Below are positions 1-6,311 of a stretch of 14,477 nucleotides of DNA, piece by piece. This DNA is from Phycisphaeraceae bacterium (GTDB lineage: Bacteria; Planctomycetota; Phycisphaerae; Phycisphaerales; Phycisphaeraceae). Both the position numbers and the translations under genes were made by a program. The notes beneath the pieces were generated by a model. That model made no database searches and had not been told where the DNA came from. It saw only the letters and a program-made list of their open reading frames with translations. The stretch spans positions 1 through 14,477 of the forward strand of contig JADZET010000175.1 in NCBI GenBank assembly GCA_020850375.1, in the 5' to 3' direction. Each line of letters begins with the position of its first letter. Within the stretch, counting starts at the first letter, position 1.

Positions 1-368
1 ACGTGGCGATCCACTCGGCGACGATCGCGCTGATGAACAACAACCTCAACCGGATCCCGTTCCTGATCGACCTGTCACGGCGGACGTACGCGGTGATCAT
101 GCAGAACATGCTCATCGGGCTGGTGGTCATCCTGCTGTTCGGCGGGTTGGCCGTGGCGGGCAAGATTGCGCCGTGGCTGGCGGCGGTGCTGCACCTGCTC
201 AGCGGGGTGCTGGTGATCTTTAACTCGGCCCGGCTGGTGCGTGCGGGCGAGGAGATCGAACACGCCGAGGCGCAGATCGGTCGGGGCGGGTCGGGTCGCG
301 GGGCGCTGCGGCCGCAGCCGACGTCACCGCCGGCGCTTCCTGCCGGGGCGTTGGCGCAGGTTCAGTAG
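1..368 (+). CDS. P1B-type heavy-metal translocating ATPase, C-terminal fragment (5' end outside window)
   Basis: This is the last ~121 residues of a heavy-metal P-type ATPase, an inner-membrane pump that uses ATP to move soft or transition metal ions. Visible are the end of the hinge segment (VAIHSATIALMNNNL, then IPFLIDLSRRT) and the two C-terminal membrane helices at about fragment residues 34-53 and 56-75, ending in VLVIFNSARLVR, which is typical of the family. The reading frame is open to the left edge, so the GTG at position 3 is an internal Val codon rather than a start. The catalytic DKTGT, the ATP-binding motifs and the CPx helix lie outside the window. In the last helix a His (fragment residue 64) stands where zinc/cadmium pumps carry Asp and copper pumps carry Met, so the metal cannot be assigned. 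The protein ends in a ~40-residue Gly/Pro/Ala-rich tail. It converges on the permease that ends at 374, with no terminator between them. Confidence 0.88.
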   Translation, partial: VAIHSATIALMNNNLNRIPFLIDLSRRTYAVIMQNMLIGLVVILLFGGLAVAGKIAPWLAAVLHLLSGVLVIFNSARLVRAGEEIEHAEAQIGRGGSGRGALRPQPTSPPALPAGALAQVQ

Positions 369-373
369 AGGAA

Positions 374-1414
374 TCAGCCGACCTGCCGGCGTTGGAAGAG
401 CAGGACGGCCAGGGCGAGCAGCGCGGCGGTGTAGGCCAGGCTGTAGCCGCTGGCGGTGAGGACGAAACTCAGCGGGATCGGCCGTTCCTGCTTGATGGCG
501 TCGGCCACCCAGAGGACCTGAAGATCAGGCACCAGACCATACAACCCGCGCAGGAGCCAGGATCCAAGCCTGGCCGCCGCCGAGAGGGCCTCGGCGGGCG
601 GGTGCTGGCGCAGGTACGCGCCGAGGATCGAGTCGTTGACCAGGCCGAGCATGAACAGGACCAGGCACAGGACCAGGGTCATGACCTGCTTGAGGCGCGT
701 CGAGGCGGCGATGGCGGCGGCGGCGAAGATCAGGACGGCCTGGAGCACCAGGGCGAGGGCCAGGATGATCTGGGGCAGGTTCGGCTTGCGGGGGTCGAGC
801 AGGTGGGCGTGGAAGTCGGCGGTGATGGACTGGAACCGCCAGTCGGGGCTGATCAGCAGGACCATCACCCAGGCCAGTCCCAGCAAGGCCAGCAGGCAGT
901 AGACGGCCGCGGCGTGGAAGACCCAGCGGTAGAGGTAGTTGCCCAGGACGGCCACGAGCATGGCCAGGAAGAAGGCGCCGAAGCCCAGGACGATCACGGG
1001 CAGGTCGGGGTGGTCGCGGGCGGCCTGGAGGACGCCGTGGCGGACGGTCATCAGGAAGACGATGCCGAGGATGACGAAGGCCGTCAGCTCGGCGACGGCG
1101 ATGCCCAGGAACTTGCCCAGGACGAACAGCGGGCGGGCCACGGGCTTGGAGATGACGGTCAGGACGGTCTTGTTCTCGATCTCGTCGGTGATGACGCTCG
1201 TGGCGGTGAAGGCGGCGATGAGCAGGCAGACGAGCGCGATGGTGCTCAGGCCCATGTCGACCAGGAGGGTGTTGTCGTCCTCGAGGGTGTAGGCGGCCAG
1301 CGAGGGGTTGAGGATCAGGGCCAGGACGCCCGCCAGCAGCAGGATGATGAAGATCGGCTGGCGGATCGACTGGGCGAAGGTGTTGCGGGCGAGGGTGAGC
1401 AGTTGCTGGAGCAT
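374..1414 (-). CDS. ABC-2 type transporter permease (346 aa)
   Basis: This is a polytopic inner-membrane protein resembling ABC-2 family permeases, the membrane half of ABC exporters and membrane-remodelling transporters. Hydrophobic segments lie near residues 21-36, 57-76, 101-123, 140-160, 168-188, 215-237, 241-259 and 326-341. After the second helix comes the family-typical cytoplasmic stretch DEIENKTVLTVISKPVAR followed by FVLGKFLG. This corresponds to GDLRHRQIYLTLTKPLGR and YLLGKWVG in the larger permease at 7512-9314, so the two are probably paralogues. The ATG at 1414 is preceded on the minus strand by GAGG with a 6-nt spacer. No ATP-binding gene is adjacent on this strand, so it may pair with the ATPase at 6312-7508 or with one beyond the window. 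The substrate is unknown. The gene ends 5 bp from the stop of the metal ATPase, in convergent orientation. Confidence 0.85.
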   Translation of the reverse strand: MLQQLLTLARNTFAQSIRQPIFIILLLAGVLALILNPSLAAYTLEDDNTLLVDMGLSTIALVCLLIAAFTATSVITDEIENKTVLTVISKPVARPLFVLGKFLGIAVAELTAFVILGIVFLMTVRHGVLQAARDHPDLPVIVLGFGAFFLAMLVAVLGNYLYRWVFHAAAVYCLLALLGLAWVMVLLISPDWRFQSITADFHAHLLDPRKPNLPQIILALALVLQAVLIFAAAAIAASTRLKQVMTLVLCLVLFMLGLVNDSILGAYLRQHPPAEALSAAARLGSWLLRGLYGLVPDLQVLWVADAIKQERPIPLSFVLTASGYSLAYTAALLALAVLLFQRRQVG

Positions 1415-1596
1415 GGGGAGCCTCGGGCGGTGGGCCGGGGGACGGGACGGTGGGGGAGCGAATCATCGAGAGGCTTTATGATACGACGATGCGGGAGAGG
1501 TGTTGGTTCGCGGCGGACGGGGGCATGGGAACAGACGAGGGGGCGGTTGCGTAAGGACGGCGTCGGGGGGGCGGCCGATCCAGAAGGGCAGGCGGC
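1415..1596. promoter_or_regulatory. Divergent intergenic region, probable promoters for both flanking transcription units
   Basis: These 182 bp separate the minus-strand permease from the plus-strand SPFH gene series, so promoters for both directions are expected here. The only notably AT-richer patch is around 1476-1484. On the plus strand it contains TATGAT (1477-1482), which fits a -10 box at 5 of 6 positions. On the minus strand the same bases give TATCAT, with CCAACA 17 nt upstream as a poor -35. No good -35 box is present for the plus direction. The rest is G-rich on the plus strand, and I see no convincing operator or riboswitch. A gene in this stretch is unlikely. The promoter call rests mainly on gene orientation. 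Confidence 0.35.
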
Positions 1597-3798
1597 ATGA
1601 CCGGCGGAAATGACCAGCAGACATACCAGCGTGGATTGGCGTCGTCGCTGCTGGGCCTGGGCGTGCAGCTCGGGCTCCTGATCACCAGCGTCCTGATGGG
1701 GCTGTGGTCGCAGAGCCCGGCGGTGCACGTGCTGACCTGGCTGCTCCTGGGCGGGCTGCCGGTGTGGGTGATCCTTGTCCTGATCTATCAGCAACACCGG
1801 CTCGAACGGGCGGAGTCGCTCGAGCTCGAGCAGCTCGCGGCGGGCAAGGGCGAATCGGCGGCGATCTTCCAGGAGGCGGACGACGAGCTGGGGATGGCGC
1901 GGCGGCGGCTGGACCGGCTGTACAGCTGGGGGCTGTCGGGCGTGAGCGTGGTGGTGGGGGTGTATCTGACGGCGATCGGGCTGTGGCGGCTGTCGGCCAA
2001 CTACCAGGCGCTGGTCGACGCGGCGACGACGGCGGCGCAGACCGGGGCGGGCGTGGACCGGGTGGTCGGGGCGGCGCTGACGGCTCGGAACCTGACGACG
2101 ATCGCGATGGGGCCGGGGTCCAACGCGGTGGGGCTTGGCGTGTTCGGGGCGGCCGGGGCGTTCCTGGCGTTCATCGCGGCGCGGTACCTGGCGGGGATGA
2201 CGAAGGTCGAGTCTTGGCGGCTGTTGCGCGGCGGGGCGGCGACGCTGATGGGCGCGGCGGTGGGGATGGCCCTGGTGATGGTCGGGTCGATCGCGGGGTA
2301 TTTCGGGCACCTCTGGGCGCTGGGGGTGGTGGCCCTGGTCCTGCCGGCTCTGATGGCGCTGCTGGGCGTCGAGACGTTGCTGCAGCAGGTCTTCGGGATC
2401 TACCGCCCGCGTCGGCCGGGCGAGCGGCCGCGGCCGGCGTTCGAGAGCCGGCTGCTGGGGTGGCTGAGCAGCCCCGAGTCGCTGGCGAAGATCATCAACG
2501 AGACGATCAACTATCAGTTCGGGTTCGAGGTGTCGCGGAGCTGGTTCTATCAGCTGATAGGCAGGGCGATCACGCCGCTGCTCCTGGTGGGGCTGGCGGT
2601 GCTCGTCGGCAGCAGCTCGCTGGTGTTCGTCGGTTCTTACGAGGGGGCGATCGTGACGCGGTTCGGGCGGATGTCGGGCGAGCCGCTGGGGCCCGGTCTG
2701 CACGTGAAGCTGCCCTGGCCGATCGAGCGGGCGAGGAAGTTCGACGTGACACGGGTTCAGGAGGTCATCATCGGCGGCGAGGCTGTGCACGGCGTCAACA
2801 CGGCGGTGCTGTGGACGAACCAGCACACGACGGAGGACGAGACGTACATGATCGCGGCGCCGACGCCGGTGTCGTTGGAACTGGCGGGACGGCCCGCGGG
2901 GGGGGCGGCGAGCGAGGCCGCGGCGGCGGGCGGGCAGCGGACGCCGGGCATGACGCTCGTGGCGTCGCAGATCCAGGCGCAGTACCGCATCAAGGACCTC
3001 AAGCAGTATGTCACGCTGGCGGATGATCCGGGGCGGCTGCTCGGGGCGATGGCGCAGCGGCGGGTGAGCGAGCTGTTCGTGACGCGGGACATCGACCTGC
3101 TTCTGACGACGGACCGACTGGCGACGGCGGAGCTGTTGGCCCGTCAGATCCAGGCGGACGTGGACGAGGCGGGATTGGGGCTGGAGATCATCTTCGTGGG
3201 GGTCAACAGCGTGCACCCGCCGCAGACGGCCGGGGTGGCCGACGCGTTCCACGAGCAGGTCAAGGCGCTGCAGGAAAAGCAGAGCGCCATCGAGAAGGCC
3301 CGCGGGACGGCGACCGCGACGCTGGCTCGGGTGGCGGGGTCGGTGGACAAGGCGCTCGAGCTCGACGGGGCGATCCGCGAGCTTGAGAAGCTCATCCAGG
3401 ACGCGCCGACGGGCAAGGTGAACAAGGAGCAGGCGGAGGAGATGCGGCGCCGGACGGCCGAGGCGCAGGTGCGCGTCGATCAGCTCTTAACGGCGGCCCG
3501 CGGGCAGGCGGCCGAGCGGATCTACGACGCCCTGGCCTACCGCTGGGAGCGTGAGCTGACCGAGCGCGGCAAGGCGTGGCGGTTCACCGCCCAGCTCGAC
3601 GCGTTCAACCGGGCCAAGCACTACTACATGGCCCGGGAGTACCTGGACGTGCTGGCCGAGGTGCTGCCCCAGACGCGGCGGTACGTGCTGCCCCCGCAGG
3701 CCGGGGGGGCCAACGGCGGCCCGATGCCGGGCGTGATCCGATTGGACCTGAAGGAATCGACGACGTCGCTTTCGAACATCCTCCAGCCGCAGCAGTGA
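1597..3798 (+). CDS. HflK-like SPFH/Band 7 protein with polytopic N-terminal membrane domain (733 aa)
   Basis: The C-terminal half (about residues 346-690) is an SPFH/Band 7 module of HflK type. It runs EGAIVTRFGRMSGEPLGPGL, then HVKLPWPIE, then SQIQAQYRIKDLKQYV, a long charged helical region at about 555-645, and an HflK-like end (REYLDVLAEVLPQTRRYVLP then VIRLDLKES). HflK/HflC proteins multimerise into large membrane-anchored rings or cages, in E. coli around the FtsH protease. Unlike the usual ~400-residue HflK with one helix, this protein has about seven hydrophobic segments, near 18-38, 45-64, 112-131, 176-198, 212-236, 239-258 and 323-345; the last immediately precedes the SPFH domain. 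A Gly/Ala-rich insert at about 430-450 interrupts the SPFH domain. The ATG at 1597 follows a purine-rich AGAAGG. It is the first gene of the series, 83 nt before the HflC-like gene. The role of the N-terminal domain is unknown. Confidence 0.88.
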   Translation: MTGGNDQQTYQRGLASSLLGLGVQLGLLITSVLMGLWSQSPAVHVLTWLLLGGLPVWVILVLIYQQHRLERAESLELEQLAAGKGESAAIFQEADDELGMARRRLDRLYSWGLSGVSVVVGVYLTAIGLWRLSANYQALVDAATTAAQTGAGVDRVVGAALTARNLTTIAMGPGSNAVGLGVFGAAGAFLAFIAARYLAGMTKVESWRLLRGGAATLMGAAVGMALVMVGSIAGYFGHLWALGVVALVLPALMALLGVETLLQQVFGIYRPRRPGERPRPAFESRLLGWLSSPESLAKIINETINYQFGFEVSRSWFYQLIGRAITPLLLVGLAVLVGSSSLVFVGSYEGAIVTRFGRMSGEPLGPGLHVKLPWPIERARKFDVTRVQEVIIGGEAVHGVNTAVLWTNQHTTEDETYMIAAPTPVSLELAGRPAGGAASEAAAAGGQRTPGMTLVASQIQAQYRIKDLKQYVTLADDPGRLLGAMAQRRVSELFVTRDIDLLLTTDRLATAELLARQIQADVDEAGLGLEIIFVGVNSVHPPQTAGVADAFHEQVKALQEKQSAIEKARGTATATLARVAGSVDKALELDGAIRELEKLIQDAPTGKVNKEQAEEMRRRTAEAQVRVDQLLTAARGQAAERIYDALAYRWERELTERGKAWRFTAQLDAFNRAKHYYMAREYLDVLAEVLPQTRRYVLPPQAGGANGGPMPGVIRLDLKESTTSLSNILQPQQ

Positions 3799-3821
3799 GG
3801 GCGTGAAGGAAGAACAATCAT

Positions 3822-3864
3822 CCGGGCCTGAAGGGCCCGGCTTGGAAGCCCACGGGGGCGTTTT
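3822..3864 (+). terminator. Stem-loop followed by short hairpin and T-run between the first two SPFH genes
   Basis: A strong GC hairpin (CCGGGCC at 3822-3828 with GGCCCGG at 3834-3840, loop of 5 nt) starts 23 nt after the stop codon. Seven nt later comes a weak 4-bp hairpin (GCCC 3848-3851, GGGC 3856-3859), then G and TTTT at 3861-3864. The strong stem has no T-run directly behind it, and the stem next to the T-run is short. It is therefore more likely a partial terminator, an attenuator or an mRNA-end stabiliser than a full stop, given that the co-directional HflC-like gene starts only 17 nt later. Confidence 0.4.
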
Positions 3865-3881
3865 AGGACGATGGTGAGATT

Positions 3882-4826
3882 ATGAGGAACAGCTTTACGA
3901 TCGTGCTCGGTGTGCTGATCGCCCTGGTGATGCTGGCGTACATGTTCGCCTTCACCGTCCGCTACGACCAGGCGGCGGTGCTGACGACGTTCAACCGGGC
4001 GGTCGATCCGGTGACGGACGCGTCGGGCAAGGTGATCGAGGCCGGCAGCGTCAAGCAGGAGCCGGGGCTCTACTTCCGCTGGCCGTGGCCGGTGCAGCAG
4101 GTCGAGTACTACACGACGCGGCTGCAGATCCTCGAGGACCAGCTCGAAGAATTGCAGACAGCGGATCGCTTCAGCCTGGTGATGCGGACCTATGTCGTCT
4201 GGCGGATCAAGGATCCTCTTGCGTTCTTCCGGGGGCTGCGGACGACCGAGGCGGCGGAGGTGCAGCTGCAGTCGATGCTGCGCAGCGTGCGCGGGATCAT
4301 CAGCCGGTACGCCTTCACGGACATGGTCAACCCGTACCCTGAGAGGCTCAAGCTGCGGGAGATCGAGTCGCAGATGCTGGCGCAGATCCAGGAACGGCTG
4401 GCGCAGAGCGGGTACGGGATCGAGGTCCGGTACATCGGGATCCGGCGGATGATGCTGCCCGAGGGGGTGACCGAGAGCGTGTTCGAGCGGATGAAGGAGA
4501 CGCGTCTGGCGATCGCGGCGCGAGCGCGAGAGGAGGGCGGGGCGCAGGCGGCGGCGATCCGCAGCGAGGCGACGGCGGCGAGCAAGCGGATCCTGGCGTT
4601 TGCCGAGGAGCGGGCGCTCAAGCTGCGGGCGGAGGGCGACGCGCAGGCGGCGAAGTATTACGACGTGTTCAACAAGGACCAGGAGCTCGCGGCGTTCCTG
4701 CGGCGGATCCAGACGCTGCGGGCGGCCCTGCCGGGGGCGACGGTGGTGCTGCCGGTCGAGGAGATCGCGCCCGAGGGCGGGCTGATCAGCCCGCAGGGCG
4801 CTGGGCCGGTGAAGCTCGGACGGTAG
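3882..4826 (+). CDS. hflC: HflC-like SPFH/Band 7 protein (314 aa)
   Basis: This has the size and architecture of HflC, the partner of HflK in the membrane-bound HflKC complex that in E. coli modulates the FtsH protease. One N-terminal helix (about residues 5-24) anchors it, with the bulk presumably on the outer face of the inner membrane. The SPFH domain follows from about 25 to 205, including EPGLYFRWPWPVQQVE (60-75) and the YVVWRIKDPLAFFRG strand region. A long charged Ala/Glu/Arg helix runs from about 206 to 250 and ends in the HflC-typical AEGDAQAAKYYDVF, followed by a helical end like that of E. coli HflC (NKDQELAAFLRRIQTLRAAL). A weak GGTGAG lies 3 nt and an AGGA 13 nt before the ATG, so initiation looks modest. 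The gene lies between two HflK-like genes, which strengthens the assignment. A longer Pro/Gly-rich tail (about 285-314) is atypical. Confidence 0.88.
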   Translation: MRNSFTIVLGVLIALVMLAYMFAFTVRYDQAAVLTTFNRAVDPVTDASGKVIEAGSVKQEPGLYFRWPWPVQQVEYYTTRLQILEDQLEELQTADRFSLVMRTYVVWRIKDPLAFFRGLRTTEAAEVQLQSMLRSVRGIISRYAFTDMVNPYPERLKLREIESQMLAQIQERLAQSGYGIEVRYIGIRRMMLPEGVTESVFERMKETRLAIAARAREEGGAQAAAIRSEATAASKRILAFAEERALKLRAEGDAQAAKYYDVFNKDQELAAFLRRIQTLRAALPGATVVLPVEEIAPEGGLISPQGAGPVKLGR

Positions 4827-4858
4827 TCGAACGCCATGCCGCACGTCCCGGACGTGCC

Positions 4859-4863
4859 AGGAG
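4859..4863 (+). promoter_or_regulatory. Ribosome binding site deciding the start of the third SPFH gene
   Basis: AGGAG lies 11 nt before the ATG at 4875. An in-frame ATG at 4836 would add 13 residues but has no comparable purine-rich site before it. I therefore place the start at 4875, so the protein begins directly with its His-rich segment. Confidence 0.55.
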
Positions 4864-4874
4864 TCTCTTGGACG

Positions 4875-6248
4875 ATGTCACACACGCACGGTCATCACGA
4901 CCACGATCACGACCACCATCACCACGACCACGGGGCGCACGGTCACGGGCTGCTCGACGGGGCGGACCAGCCCGTGTCGTCGCGGGAGCAGGAAGAACTC
5001 CTGGACCCGGCGCAGCAGTCGCTGTCGGACGCGCTGCGGGTGATGTTCATGCTGCTGAAGCTGGTGATGCTGCTGGCGTTGGTGGGTTTTGCGTTGAGCA
5101 ACTACTACACGGTGGGGGTGGGCGAGGTGGCGGTGCGGCTGATGTTCGGGAAGATCGTCGGCCAGGGGCGGGCCGAGGAGGTGATCCGGTCGGACGGGGC
5201 GGGCGGGGCGCGGCCCTACTTCGCGCTGCCTTACCCGATCATGCAGGTGGTCAAGATCCCGACGACCAGCCGGCTGATCACGCTCAATCGAGCGTTCTGG
5301 TTCGACACCACGGGTAACCCCGAGGGACGGCATGGGCCGATGGACCCGGTGCGGAACGGGTCGCTGCTGACCGGCGACGCGAACCTGGTGCACGCCCGCT
5401 GGACGGTGCGGTACCAGATCAAGGACCCGGTGGCGTACATCCGCAACGTGGCGGACCCCTCGACGCCGGACCGACTGGTGGAGATGGGCGACCGGCTGGT
5501 CGAGCGTGCGGCGGAGCAGGCGGTGGTGTTCACCTCGGCGCAGCTGACGGCGGACCAGATGCAGCGTGGGCTGCGCGGGTCGGACTACGACCTGGCCCGG
5601 CGGCGGATGCAGCAGAGCCTCGACGAGGCCGACAGCGGCGTCGAGGTGCTGGAGGTTTCCACGACCGAGACGGTCTTCCCCGTGGACGTGCGTGACGCGT
5701 TCATGGCTGTGATCCGGGCGGAGAACGAGCGGGCCCGTCAGATCGAGGAGGCGCAGAAGGAGCGAGCTCGCATCCTCGGCGAGACGGCGGGGGAGGCGTA
5801 TGAGCCTCTCTTGGCGCTGATCGGGAAGTACGAGGCGGCGACGACGCTCGGTGACGCCGGTCAGGTCGCCGAGGTGGACGGGTGGATCGACCGGGCGTTT
5901 GCCGACCTGTCCGTGCCGGCCGAGGGCGGCGCGGTGTCGATCGGCGGCCGAGTGGCCGAGGCGATCAACGACGCCCTGGTCTACCGGACGCAGACGGTCA
6001 AGCGCACGCAGTCCGAGGCGGACTACTTCTCGCTGCTCAAGAAGCAGTACGACGCCAACCCGCGGGTCGTGACCGACCGGCTGTGGCAGGACGCGGTGCA
6101 GGAGGCGCTGGGGCAGGACGTGGAGATGATCCTCGTGCCCGGCGCGTGGCAGCCCTACGTGGAGATCAACCGCGACCCGCAGAAGTGGCGCGAGCGCGAG
6201 GAGAGACGGCTGCAGCAGCAGTCAGGCCCGCGGCCGCAGCAGCCCTGA
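4875..6248 (+). CDS. hflK: HflK-like SPFH/Band 7 protein with His-rich N-terminus (457 aa)
   Basis: This is the more canonical of the two HflK-like proteins. It has a single helix at about residues 56-76 and an SPFH domain from about 80. It carries the HflK hallmark LTGDANLVHARWTVRYQIKD beginning at about 165, a long charged region (about 280-380), and an HflK-type end (YDANPRVVTDRLWQDAVQEAL). By analogy it should oligomerise with the HflC-like protein encoded 48 nt upstream into a membrane scaffold. The first 25 residues contain 13 His mixed with Asp and Gly (MSHTHGHHDHDHDHHHH onward), a likely metal-binding tail expected on the cytoplasmic side before the helix. The tail end is Gln/Arg-rich. 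An alternative in-frame ATG at 4836 is less likely because the AGGAG sits before 4875. The ABC ATPase follows after 63 nt. No FtsH gene is seen in the window, so the usual partner is not shown here. Confidence 0.87.
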   Translation: MSHTHGHHDHDHDHHHHDHGAHGHGLLDGADQPVSSREQEELLDPAQQSLSDALRVMFMLLKLVMLLALVGFALSNYYTVGVGEVAVRLMFGKIVGQGRAEEVIRSDGAGGARPYFALPYPIMQVVKIPTTSRLITLNRAFWFDTTGNPEGRHGPMDPVRNGSLLTGDANLVHARWTVRYQIKDPVAYIRNVADPSTPDRLVEMGDRLVERAAEQAVVFTSAQLTADQMQRGLRGSDYDLARRRMQQSLDEADSGVEVLEVSTTETVFPVDVRDAFMAVIRAENERARQIEEAQKERARILGETAGEAYEPLLALIGKYEAATTLGDAGQVAEVDGWIDRAFADLSVPAEGGAVSIGGRVAEAINDALVYRTQTVKRTQSEADYFSLLKKQYDANPRVVTDRLWQDAVQEALGQDVEMILVPGAWQPYVEINRDPQKWREREERRLQQQSGPRPQQP

Positions 6249-6311
6249 GCCGGGCCGTGGCGGCGGGGGACGTGGGCGAGCGACCCAGGCAAGCACGAAG
6301 GCGGTGACGTG

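Noticed and set aside
392..1600. Plus-strand open frame of 402 codons across the permease and the intergenic region
   Set aside because: Translation is Gly/Asp/Glu/Gln-rich low complexity, while the minus strand encodes a coherent multi-helix permease.
1819..1830. 12-bp palindrome CTCGAGCTCGAG as a possible operator
   Set aside because: It lies inside the first SPFH coding region and is explained by Leu-Glu codons.
4836..4874. Upstream in-frame ATG for the third SPFH gene
   Set aside because: No ribosome binding site comparable to the AGGAG at 4859-4863, which serves the ATG at 4875; the extra 13 residues do not resemble family members.
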